Shown here: positions 16,359-23,325 of the stretch, piece by piece
Numbering within the stretch: the first letter of the stretch is position 1
Layout of the letters: every line of letters starts with the position of its first letter
From: Desulfobacteraceae bacterium
Lineage (GTDB): Bacteria; Desulfobacterota; Desulfobacteria; Desulfobacterales; Desulfobacteraceae
Assembly: GCA_022712835.1 (NCBI GenBank)
Contig: JAFLJU010000044.1
Span: forward strand, 1-36,655
DNA length: 36,655 nt
Direction of reading: 5' to 3'
Notes under the pieces: generated by a model
Database searches by the model: none
What the model saw: only the letters and a program-made list of their open reading frames with translations
What the model was told of the DNA's origin: nothing
Program-made: the position numbers and the translations under genes

Positions 16359-16880
16359 GGTCAGCGGGACAACAAAGACGGGTACGCTGGTGCGTTTTAA
16401 TACTTTTCGGACCACATGATCTCCCATGGCGCTGGCCAGCATTCCCTGTTGTTTACATCCCATGACGATGAGATCACATTCTTCCGTCGTGACAGCCAGG
16501 GTGATCTCATCGGCAATGGATTTGCCTTCGGCCACCAGGATTTTTTCAATGGGGGAGCCGTTGCCCGTGGGGGCGACTTGTTTTTCCCCCTCCTGGAAAA
16601 ATCCTGCAATGGCCTGGCGAATTCTAAGGGCGTCGACGTTTTTGCCAATGAGCAGGTTTTTCGCCCCATCCCTTTGTTCGTTTTTGATGTCCTGGTATAA
16701 TTTTTCGCCAAAGGCCATTCGGACAAGTTTTTCAGAACTTTTACTGGCCTCTTCCATGACGTGGAGGACGATTATTTCTGAATTTGAATAGGCGGCTATG
16801 GTGGCGGCATGCTCAAACACCTGTTTCATGTCCGTGGACAGGTCAGATGCAAAAAGTATTTTTTTGGGTGGTTGGATCAT
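16353..16880 (-). CDS. Universal stress protein (UspA family)
   Basis: A 175-aa single-domain Usp protein. The N-terminal KKILFASDLS strand, the central VLHVMEEA strand and the C-terminal DLIVMGCKQQG...VPVFVVPL fit the family. The nucleotide-binding signature G-x2-G-x9-G(S/T) reads GCKQQG then GD, so the final Ser/Thr is Asp and ATP binding is uncertain. I chose the ATG at 16880, which has SD GGAG 8 bases upstream; a longer frame to 16925 has no support. There is an extra acidic/Gly segment in the middle (~95-110) compared with minimal Usp proteins. Confidence 0.88.
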   Translation of the reverse strand: MIQPPKKILFASDLSTDMKQVFEHAATIAAYSNSEIIVLHVMEEASKSSEKLVRMAFGEKLYQDIKNEQRDGAKNLLIGKNVDALRIRQAIAGFFQEGEKQVAPTGNGSPIEKILVAEGKSIADEITLAVTTEECDLIVMGCKQQGMLASAMGDHVVRKVLKRTSVPVFVVPLTR

Positions 16881-17012
16881 TTTATTATCTCCATCAATGG
16901 ATGTTATGGTTAAAATATGATTCATATATTAAATCAAAATTGACCATATGCAAGGAAAAATCATTGAATCTTTAATATAAGCAACCGTTTATATAATAAT
17001 AATAATAATGGG

Positions 17013-17666
17013 CTAAATCCCCCTTGTTTCTTCCACTGTCTGGATATGGGTGAGCACATCATGGAACAGGGAAAGGTCCTGGGCTATGAGAAGGCCCGGA
17101 AGTGTATCTCCGGTGGCTTTGTTTATTTTGTAGGCAGACACGGTTCCCACAACCCTTGTCTTTTCGTCTTCATCCACATGGAGGACCGGTCCCCCGCTGA
17201 CACCATTGATGGCAACCCCGTCGATGAGATAAGCATTTTCCTTCCGGGCCGAAATCATGCCGGAGAAAAAGCAGGGGGTATTGGGTTCCAGAGTGGGAAA
17301 TCCAATCCAGCCGACCTGGGTGCCGACCCTGAGAACATATTCCTGGTCCAGCAGGAGCAGGGGAGGGGTTTGTTCAAACAGGTTCTGGTCTTTTGAAAAT
17401 AAAATCAGGGCTGAGTCCGACAGGGTCCCCATGGTGATGTGGCGCTCATTGGCTTTGAGTAGCAGGGATTTTGACCCGTCATGGGTGTAGATCCGGATGG
17501 GTTCCATCCATTTGTCCGCATGATGAATCACATGTCCTGCCGTGGCAATGGCAACCATTGAATTTTCCGGGTTGGCAAAACACAGGAACCCGGTACCGTG
17601 ACCTGTGGGGGTATCAATCTTGACTATACAGGGAAGACTTGCGTTTACCGTATCAGACCAGTGCAT
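17013..17666 (-). CDS. Cytoplasmic trypsin-like serine protease
   Basis: A 217-aa S1-fold peptidase with an intact triad: His45 in ATAGHV, Asp84 in LSDSAL, and Ser157 in GVSGGP. GTGF before the His is the usual S1 beta-strand pair. It lacks a signal peptide, PDZ domain or membrane anchor, so unlike DegP or DegS it should act in the cytoplasm. The start at 17666 is chosen because AGGAG lies 6 bases upstream; the frame extends to 17717 without an SD. It is between uspA and the FmdB zinc ribbon, all on the same strand, in a stress-flavoured neighbourhood. Its substrate is unknown. Confidence 0.87.
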   Translation of the reverse strand: MHWSDTVNASLPCIVKIDTPTGHGTGFLCFANPENSMVAIATAGHVIHHADKWMEPIRIYTHDGSKSLLLKANERHITMGTLSDSALILFSKDQNLFEQTPPLLLLDQEYVLRVGTQVGWIGFPTLEPNTPCFFSGMISARKENAYLIDGVAINGVSGGPVLHVDEDEKTRVVGTVSAYKINKATGDTLPGLLIAQDLSLFHDVLTHIQTVEETRGI

Positions 17667-17775
17667 GGGGGGACTCCTTTTTGATTCGGGTTTAGGGAGT
17701 GTTTTCCACGAAATCATAACACAATCAAACCGGGGTTTGCGATTTATACTTTTAGGGGTAATTTATCCCCGGTGT

Positions 17776-17793
17776 CTATGCCGACCGGCATAG
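17776..17793. repeat. Short perfect hairpin downstream of the FmdB gene
   Basis: CTATGCC, loop GACC, GGCATAG. It lies 14 bases after the stop of the minus-strand FmdB gene. No T-tract follows on either strand, so it is either a weak terminator or an mRNA 3'-end stabiliser. Confidence 0.45.
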
Positions 17794-17806
17794 GGATTTA
17801 ACCAGC

Positions 17807-17995
17807 TCAGGAAAATTGTTTGGGTGCATCGGCGGCACAGGTGCCTATACTTGCGCCCATAAAGCTTGTGGCGCTCATTTTCTTGGTGATGTCGGAACTT
17901 GTACACGGGCAGAGGATCTTTCCCTCTTCGCCAGCAAAGACCAGTTTCTCAAATTCCTTTTTGCAATGGTTGCATTGATATTCAAAAATCGGCAT
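17807..17995 (-). CDS. FmdB-family zinc ribbon protein
   Basis: A 62-aa regulatory-type zinc ribbon. MPIFEYQCNHC is the characteristic start, giving the first Cys pair CNHC; the second pair is condensed to CPC instead of the usual CPxC, so zinc coordination may be altered. A Cys near the C-terminus (GTCAADAP) might substitute. The start at 17995 has SD AGGAG 7 bases upstream; the in-frame extension to 18118 lacks one. FmdB proteins are small cytoplasmic factors of poorly known function. Confidence 0.85.
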   Translation of the reverse strand: MPIFEYQCNHCKKEFEKLVFAGEEGKILCPCTSSDITKKMSATSFMGASIGTCAADAPKQFS

Positions 17996-18399
17996 AGGGG
18001 GCTCCTTAAATTTTGTTGAGTAGAGATTGTTGCTTATATCAATAATGTATGGTCTGCACAAGATAAGAGTATTTGCTTTTTTCGAAGCCAGGTGTCTTAG
18101 CCATCTGCTGTTTTCCATTCGGAAATAAAAATTATGAGGATATTATTAGACAAGGCCAAGGAGAAATAATTACCGAACAAACGAATAAAACCCGGCAGCT
18201 TATACCCATTCGCAAAAACAAATAAATTTCAAAGGAGATAGATTTATATTAAAAATCAAGTAATTACACTGTGTTTTTCTTTCTGGTATATTATTTGCTG
18301 TGTATATCAATATTCGGATCCGAGTTTGGCTGAAACCGAAACCATATTATCAGACCGGGTGAATTGTTTATTGAAAAATTATCCATGGGAGTAAATGAA
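17996..18399. other. Intergenic region between the FmdB gene and fliW
   Basis: This 404-bp gap separates divergent genes. It contains the sigma54-like fliW promoter at 18284-18299. Two clean SD-like sequences (GGAG near 18160 and AAAGGAG near 18231) are not followed by a standard start codon. A frame from ATT 18248 to the TAA at 18392 is open but is rejected as coding because it lacks a start and overlaps the promoter. Confidence 0.5.
18284..18299 (+). promoter_or_regulatory. Sigma54 (RpoN)-like promoter for fliW
   Basis: TGGTATATTATTTGCT matches the -24/-12 consensus TGGCACG-N4-TTGCW at both invariant dinucleotides (GG and GC, exactly 10 bases apart) and in TTGCT. The predicted start is about 90 bases before the fliW ATG. 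RpoN control of flagellar genes is common in Deltaproteobacteria. I found no obvious enhancer-binding site. Confidence 0.45.
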
Positions 18400-18834
18400 A
18401 TGAAAGTTTTAACTATAAAATTTGGTGAAATTGAGATTGATGAAACAAAAACATTGACCGTGTTTGATGGATTGCTTGGGTTTGAGGAGTATAAAAGGTA
18501 TGTTTTGCTCACGGATCCCAAGACCACCCCATTATACTGGTTGCAATCCATTGAAGAGCCCAACCTTTCCCTGGCAGTTATGGATCCTTTTTTATTTAAA
18601 CCCGATTACACAATCAATCTGGACCAGCTGATGCTTACTTTGGGCTGGGAATATGTTGATTCCCGGGATCTTATTGTTTATGTGGTGGTTAATTTATCCA
18701 AAGAGGACCCTGAAAAACAGATTACTGCCAACCTTTTGGGACCCATTCTCATTAATCCTAAAACCAATGAGATGGTCCAGGCGGTAATATCCGATACGAA
18801 TTATGTCCATGACCATATCGTTTTGGCTGCCTGA
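18400..18834 (+). CDS. fliW: Flagellar assembly factor FliW
   Basis: A 144-aa FliW protein. In other bacteria FliW binds the translational repressor CsrA and is released when flagellin accumulates, which couples flagellin synthesis to export. Family marks: FGEIEIDETKTLTVFDGLLGF at the N-terminus, LYWLQSIEEPNLSL with the AVMDPF segment, and a C-terminal GPILINPKT. ATG 18400 is chosen because GGGAG lies 8 bases upstream; an in-frame frame to 18364 has no SD. Unusually, neither csrA nor other flagellar genes flank it in this window, so it appears to be separated from its usual partners. Confidence 0.92.
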   Translation: MKVLTIKFGEIEIDETKTLTVFDGLLGFEEYKRYVLLTDPKTTPLYWLQSIEEPNLSLAVMDPFLFKPDYTINLDQLMLTLGWEYVDSRDLIVYVVVNLSKEDPEKQITANLLGPILINPKTNEMVQAVISDTNYVHDHIVLAA

Positions 18835-18870
18835 AAAAAACCGGGTCAGTTTATATGCATTGGCCCGGGT
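18834..18870 (-). terminator. Terminator-like hairpin on the minus strand
   Basis: Read on the minus strand, ACCCGGG (18870-18864) can pair with CCCGGT (18845-18840) with one bulge, followed by seven T just after the fliW stop region. There is no annotated minus-strand gene upstream of it, so it may end an antisense or small RNA across 18870-19300, or be incidental. Confidence 0.35.
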
Positions 18871-19006
18871 ACAAAAAAAATCATATGATTGAAATTTAAG
18901 TGAGTTTTTGATAGAATTAGGAGAAATAGTTCCGGTTAATAGCCTTATTTCTCTTTGATCTTTAGGGCCAGGATCGGTGATTAAAACTTTTAGTGAAAGG
19001 TGATCC

Positions 19007-19165
19007 ATGGAATCTTTATTATATATAGGCGGATTTGTGGCCGTCTATCTGTTTTTGCAGATGTATCTACTGCCTAAAATGGGCGTATCCACATGAATGC
19101 GAAATGCCTGTCAGTCGACAGACAAGGAAAAAAAATCAGACTTAATGTCTGGAAACAAAGAATGA
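19007..19165 (+). CDS. Small membrane protein, possible selenoprotein (in-frame TGA at 19094)
   Basis: ATG 19007 has a good SD (AAAGG, 6 bases upstream). The first 29 codons give a short N-terminus, one strong membrane helix (~4-23) and LLPKMGVST, then TGA. In the same frame the sequence continues MRNACQ... for 22 codons to a second TGA at 19163. If the first TGA is read as selenocysteine (residue 30), the product is 52 aa with a Sec-x4-Cys pair just after the helix. Directly downstream lies a hairpin (19105-19124) of SECIS-like geometry. The simpler reading is a 29-aa peptide ending at 19096, coupled by an ATGA overlap to a 34-codon ORF (19093-19197). Base support for an expressed ORF is fair; for Sec it is inferential. 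Confidence 0.45.
19105..19124 (+). promoter_or_regulatory. Candidate bacterial SECIS hairpin
   Basis: TGCCTGTC pairs with GACAGACA (7 of 8 positions, one C-A mismatch) around the tetraloop AGTC. The loop starts 17 bases after the in-frame TGA (19094-19096) and has G in its first two positions. Bacterial SECIS elements typically place a small G-containing apical loop about 16-37 bases after the UGA, so the geometry fits. Confidence 0.4.
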
Positions 19166-19179
19166 TCAAAATCATGGAG

Positions 19180-19220
19180 CCCATGGAAAACGGATGAAGG
19201 ACTCGTCTTTTCTTCATGGG
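19180..19220. repeat. Hairpin downstream of the small ORF
   Basis: CCCATG pairs with CATGGG, and the inner GAAAA with TTTTC across a small bulge. There is no clean T-tract afterwards. It could stabilise or weakly terminate the small-ORF transcript. Confidence 0.35.
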
Positions 19221-19310
19221 TTTCATGAACTTTATAGTAGTAATAATGTTGAATCCTGGCCCAGGATAGGTCCGCCTTTCCCATAGAACCATCAATTTAA
19301 TTTAAAAAAT

Positions 19311-19323
19311 CCCCCCCCCCCCC
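19311..19323. repeat. Homopolymer tract of 13 C
   Basis: Thirteen consecutive C, 24 bases before the -35 box of the MerR promoter. Tracts of this length slip during replication and can change promoter geometry; read errors are also frequent in such tracts. Confidence 0.9.
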
Positions 19324-19347
19324 TCTCTTAATTTTTAAGGTTATTAC

Positions 19348-19377
19348 TTGACAGGCAGAATCCCCTTATTCTATATG
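19348..19377 (+). promoter_or_regulatory. Promoter of the merR-enoate reductase operon
   Basis: A perfect -35 TTGACA (19348-19353) and a -10 TATATG (19372-19377) separated by 18 bases, slightly longer than the optimal 17. Stretched spacers are typical of promoters activated by MerR-family proteins. Confidence 0.6.
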
Positions 19378-19378
19378 T

Positions 19379-19405
19379 AAAGTGCAAAGTCGTAGTTTGT
19401 ACTTT
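19379..19405. promoter_or_regulatory. Dyad operator near the transcription start of merR
   Basis: AAAGTGCAAA and TTTGTACTTT form an inverted repeat with a 7-base spacer and one mismatch. It overlaps the expected transcription start, a good place for autorepression by the adjacent MerR-like protein, though MerR proteins usually bind within the spacer. Confidence 0.5.
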
Positions 19406-19435
19406 ATTAATTTAATTATTACGGACAAGAACCCC

Positions 19436-20137
19436 ATGAAGGAGTCTAAAACCCCTGAGGCAATTAAGAATCCGCCCCTGCTGAAAATGAAACAGCTGGC
19501 AGATGCCACGGGTGTTGCCAAGTCCACCATCCTTTTGTATGTGAAAAAAGGGTTGCTGCCAAAGCCTGTCAAAACCAGCCCCAACATGGCCTACTATGAT
19601 CCGGTCTGCATTGAAAGAATTGTCTTTATTAAAAAAATTCAGGCAAGTCACAGGCTTCCCCTTGCAGCGATCAAGGGACTCATTCGTGAAATGGACAAGG
19701 GGCAGGATATTGCCCCTCTATTGGAGCTTCAGTCCATGCTTTTCGGGGCGGCCGGGAAAATATTGGACAAAAAACTATTCTGTAAGGCCACGGGGCTGAC
19801 AGGATCCCAGGTATCGGCATTGTGCGGCTTACAGCTTTTGGTTCCCCTCGGTCAAGACGGGTTTGATGACCAGGACCTGGCGGTGGCACGGCTGCTCAAG
19901 GAGTGTCTGGACCTGGGGGTTCTACCTGAGGATCTTGGGTTTTACCCTGAATTTGCCCGGCAGATTGTGGACAGCGAAATCCAGCTGCGGGAAAAATACA
20001 CAAAGGATTTAGGCTTTAAGGAAAATGCAGGGTTGACCCTGGAACTGACCCGGCTTGCCAGGGGGCTTCGGCCCTATGTTATCGACCGGACCCTGACAAC
20101 TAGTTTATTGGAATTTAAAGGACTCAACAAAATTTAG
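19436..20137 (+). CDS. MerR-family transcriptional regulator
   Basis: A 233-aa regulator with an N-terminal MerR winged helix: LLKMKQLADATGVAKSTI then LYVKKGLLPKP...YYDPVCIERI (roughly residues 15-70). The C-terminal ~150 residues are larger than the coiled-coil tail of metal-sensing MerR proteins and carry no metal-binding Cys cluster, so an organic or acyl-type effector is more likely. ATG 19436 is used; an upstream in-frame GTG at 19382 lies inside the dyad and is unlikely. The stop is 8 bases before the enoate reductase gene, so the two are one operon, with the upstream dyad as the probable autoregulatory site. Confidence 0.85.
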   Translation: MKESKTPEAIKNPPLLKMKQLADATGVAKSTILLYVKKGLLPKPVKTSPNMAYYDPVCIERIVFIKKIQASHRLPLAAIKGLIREMDKGQDIAPLLELQSMLFGAAGKILDKKLFCKATGLTGSQVSALCGLQLLVPLGQDGFDDQDLAVARLLKECLDLGVLPEDLGFYPEFARQIVDSEIQLREKYTKDLGFKENAGLTLELTRLARGLRPYVIDRTLTTSLLEFKGLNKI

Positions 20138-20145
20138 GAGGCAGC

Positions 20146-22167
20146 ATGACAGATCCCCTTTTTACCCCCATTACCATCAACACCCTGGAAATTGCCAACA
20201 GAATCTACATGCCAGCCATGCACCTTGGTATGGCCCAGGAATTTGAGGTGACCGATCAGATTGTGAATTTCTATGCCCAGCGGGCAAAGGGGGGGCCGGG
20301 AATGATCTGTGTGGGATACGCCACCATTGATGATCTGTCCGGCAATACCCAGAATATCGGCGCCCATGACGACAGGTTTATACCGGGGCTCACCCGTCTG
20401 GCCGAGGCCATAAAGAAAAACGGGTCACTTGGAGCGGTTCAACTCAACCATTCCGGTCGGTATAATTTCTCATTTTTCCTCGACGGCAAGCAGCCCGTGG
20501 CGCCATCTGCCGTGGCCTCCCGCATGACAAAGGAAACACCCAGGGCCCTTACGATTGACGAGATCAAAGAGATCATCGCCTCCTTTGCCGCAGCCGCCAG
20601 CCGGGTGAAGCAGGCCGGGTTTGACGCCGTGGAAGTGTTAAGTGGAACCGGTTATCTGATCTCTGAATTTTTGTCACCGCTGACCAACCAGCGAACCGAT
20701 GAATATGGGGGCAGCTTGGAAAACCGCATGCGGTTTGGGCTTGAGGTGGTGAGTGCCATGCGCAAAGCCATAGGGCCTTCTTTTCCTCTGATTGTCCGCA
20801 TGAACGGCAACGATTTCATGCCCGGGGGTAATCCGAGAGAAGAGTTGATTGAGTTCGCCAGGGCCTTGGCCAAAGGCGATGCCGATGCCCTGTGCATCAA
20901 TGTGGGATGGCATGAGGCCCGGGTGCCCCAGATTGTGGCCCAGGTGCCAAGGGGCGCCTTTGCCTATCTTGCCCGGGCCATTAAGGAAAATGTGGATATC
21001 CCGGTGATCGCCAGCCATAGGATCAATGATCCCCAATCCGCCCGGGAAGTGATCCAAGATGGGTATTGTGACATGGTGGCCATGGGCCGCTCTCTCATTG
21101 CAGACCCCATGCTGCCCCAAAAAGCAAGGTTGGGAAAAGAGCAGGAGATTCTTCATTGTATCGCCTGTGCCCAGGGGTGCTTTGATAATTTGTTTAAACT
21201 CAAACACGTGGAGTGTTTGTGTAACCCCCTGGCCGGGTATGAACAGGAAGAAGAAATCGCAACCGTAGCGGTTCCCAAAAAAGTGCTGGTGGTTGGCGCC
21301 GGGCCGGCCGGCATGACGGCTGCCCTGACCGCATTCAGGCGGGGACATTCGGTTACCCTTTATGAAAGTACGAATCGATTGGGCGGTCAGCTACACCTGG
21401 CAGCGGCCCCTCCGGGCAGACAGGAGTTTGCCCAGTTTGCCCAGGACCTTGAAAATCAGATAAAAGTGCTGGGGATTCCCGTGGTCCTCAATACCGTGGT
21501 GGACAAAGCTGTGATAGCGGCGGCCAAACCAGATTGTGTTCTCCTTGCCACCGGTGCCAAACCTCTCTTACCTCCCATCCCCGGGCTGGATTTATCCATT
21601 GTGGCAGATGCCTGGGAGGTTTTGGAAAACAGAAAGGAAACCGGTCGTCGGGTGGTTGTCATCGGTGGGGGGGCTGTGGGGGTGGAAACCGCTCTTTTCC
21701 TGGCGGAAAAAGGCACCCTGTCAGCAGATACCTTGAAGTTTTTGTTTGTGAACAAAGCCGAGACACCGGAAGTTCTTTTTGAGATGGCCACAAAGGGGAC
21801 CAAAGAGATCTGTGTAATCGAAATGATGGACCGGATCGGAAAGGATATCGGTAAATCAACCAAATGGGGAATGATGCAGGGCCTGGGCCGATTCGGGGTG
21901 ACCACCCGTACCGCAGCTAGGGTGACCAAAATCACGGATACCGGGATTGAATTTGTGGAGACCCCAGGAGGAGACGCCACATCCGAGGTTGTAAAACAGA
22001 TTGAAGCAGATACCGTGGTAGTGGCGGCGGGATCAACCTCTTACAATCCCCTTGAAGGGATTGTAAAAGACATGGGCGTGGTCTTCCAGGTGATCGGGGA
22101 TGCTAAAAAGGTGGCCACGGCATTTGATGCGGTCCATGCCGGATATCAGGCTGCCAGACAAATTTAG
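20146..22167 (+). CDS. FadH-like NADH:flavin oxidoreductase (2,4-dienoyl-CoA/enoate reductase family)
   Basis: A 673-aa enzyme of the size and layout of E. coli FadH. An N-terminal OYE-type FMN barrel (TPITINTLEIANRI start, GGSLENRMRF) is followed by a [4Fe-4S] motif C-x2-C-x3-C-x11-C (~339-358) and C-terminal FAD/NAD domains with VVGAGPAGM and VVIGGGAVGVE. It probably reduces an activated carbon-carbon double bond in an acyl or aromatic-derived substrate with NAD(P)H. The second nucleotide-binding domain holds an insertion (~525-555) compared with FadH. It begins 8 bases after the merR stop with SD AGGAGG, so it is likely the target of that regulator. Confidence 0.9.
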   Translation: MTDPLFTPITINTLEIANRIYMPAMHLGMAQEFEVTDQIVNFYAQRAKGGPGMICVGYATIDDLSGNTQNIGAHDDRFIPGLTRLAEAIKKNGSLGAVQLNHSGRYNFSFFLDGKQPVAPSAVASRMTKETPRALTIDEIKEIIASFAAAASRVKQAGFDAVEVLSGTGYLISEFLSPLTNQRTDEYGGSLENRMRFGLEVVSAMRKAIGPSFPLIVRMNGNDFMPGGNPREELIEFARALAKGDADALCINVGWHEARVPQIVAQVPRGAFAYLARAIKENVDIPVIASHRINDPQSAREVIQDGYCDMVAMGRSLIADPMLPQKARLGKEQEILHCIACAQGCFDNLFKLKHVECLCNPLAGYEQEEEIATVAVPKKVLVVGAGPAGMTAALTAFRRGHSVTLYESTNRLGGQLHLAAAPPGRQEFAQFAQDLENQIKVLGIPVVLNTVVDKAVIAAAKPDCVLLATGAKPLLPPIPGLDLSIVADAWEVLENRKETGRRVVVIGGGAVGVETALFLAEKGTLSADTLKFLFVNKAETPEVLFEMATKGTKEICVIEMMDRIGKDIGKSTKWGMMQGLGRFGVTTRTAARVTKITDTGIEFVETPGGDATSEVVKQIEADTVVVAAGSTSYNPLEGIVKDMGVVFQVIGDAKKVATAFDAVHAGYQAARQI

Positions 22168-22185
22168 GGACGATTAACCTACAGA

Positions 22186-23175
22186 TTATCCCTTCTTAGG
22201 GCTTGGCGGCTGGGGTAAAAATTCAAGAGGCTTCTCAAAAAAGGCCTCTACCCGGTCGCCATAGGCCGCAAGACAGGTGGCTTTTAAAATTTTTTTCAGG
22301 GGTTTCTGGCTCTCTTTAAAGGAGGGTCCTAGGTAATTCCAAAATCCTTTCATCCGCCCGGTCAAATGGGCCGGACCCGAAAAGATTTTTTCATATTCGG
22401 TAAACAGCTCGTCATGGAATCCTTTTAACCGATGGATTCTGGGGGTGTCGTTTTTGGTTTGCCCTTTTATCTCTTCGGCCAGAAAGGGGTTGGACAAAAT
22501 ACCCCGGCCGATCATAAATCTATGGATACTGGGAAACCTTTCCCGGACTCTCTCAAAGGAGGCAAGATCCACAATATCCCCGTTATAGGTAAAGCTGTGG
22601 TCGCTGCTTTGAATCGCCTTTTCAAAGGCATCTATATCCGAGGCGCCCTCGTACATCTGGATACCTGTCCTGGGGTGGAGGATGATTTCTTCTAAGGGAT
22701 GGCGGTCAAACATGGTCAGCAGGTCGTATATCTCATCTTTTGCCCTGCGTCCCAGGCGGATTTTAACGGAAAGAGAGGCGGATATGTTGGGGATGATCTG
22801 GGAAAGTAGCTCGTCAATTTTTGCGGGATATAGCAGCAGTCCCGATCCCCGGTGTTTTTTGGCTATTTTGGAATGGGGACAGCCCAGGTTCCAGTTGATC
22901 CTTTGGTGACCCATTTCATACAGCCGCTGGGCAAGGAAGATAAAGTCCGGTGCCACATTGCTCATGATTTGGGGAATGACGAACAGGTGTTGGTTGTTTT
23001 CCGGGGCCACATCCTTTAACCGGATGGGTTTGAGCCTCTGCTGGCCCATGGTGGAAATAAAGGGGGCGATGGCCTCGTCAATCCCGTTAAAATGTCTGGC
23101 CCATACATTTCTAAAGGTGAGGTCGGTAAATCCCTGGAGGGGGGCCAGTATGATCGTTGTTCGGTTCGTGTTCAT
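22186..23175 (-). CDS. tRNA-dihydrouridine synthase family protein (second Dus)
   Basis: A 329-aa FMN-dependent Dus enzyme. Marks are LAPLQGFTDLTFR, the catalytic Cys in NWNLGCPHSKIAKK, KIRLGR, HPRTGIQMYEG, and GRGILSNP for FMN binding. It differs clearly from the DusB at 11683-12654 and has a longer C-terminus, so it should modify other tRNA positions. I place the start at ATG 23175, where similarity begins; the open frame runs on to 23355 but that extension is AT-rich and overlaps the start of the divergent acyl-CoA synthetase gene. The gene is alone on its strand. Confidence 0.9.
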   Translation of the reverse strand: MNTNRTTIILAPLQGFTDLTFRNVWARHFNGIDEAIAPFISTMGQQRLKPIRLKDVAPENNQHLFVIPQIMSNVAPDFIFLAQRLYEMGHQRINWNLGCPHSKIAKKHRGSGLLLYPAKIDELLSQIIPNISASLSVKIRLGRRAKDEIYDLLTMFDRHPLEEIILHPRTGIQMYEGASDIDAFEKAIQSSDHSFTYNGDIVDLASFERVRERFPSIHRFMIGRGILSNPFLAEEIKGQTKNDTPRIHRLKGFHDELFTEYEKIFSGPAHLTGRMKGFWNYLGPSFKESQKPLKKILKATCLAAYGDRVEAFFEKPLEFLPQPPSPKKG

Positions 23176-23325
23176 GGGGTGATTTTTACCTGTGCGGGTG
23201 TTGGGATTCTTAAAAATAGTAAAAAAACTTTGACAAATATAAGAACGATAATCTATAGAGTCAATATTTTTTGGTCTTAAGCTATACAGAACATTAATGC
23301 GGATTGCAAGGAGTGTTTTAACGGT

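Noticed and set aside
16996..17009. Short AAT microsatellite before uspA's upstream region
   Set aside because: Only about four units in an AT-rich gap; no evidence of function.
17996..18118. N-terminal extension of the FmdB frame
   Set aside because: The MPIFEYQC start at 17995 has a strong SD and matches the family start; the extension is unlike any FmdB protein.
18248..18394. Open 48-codon frame beginning ATT with an SD-like AAAGGAG upstream and a hydrophobic start, ending just before fliW
   Set aside because: It has no ATG, GTG or TTG start, and the sigma54-like promoter lies inside it; the hydrophobic look is likely from AT-rich bases.
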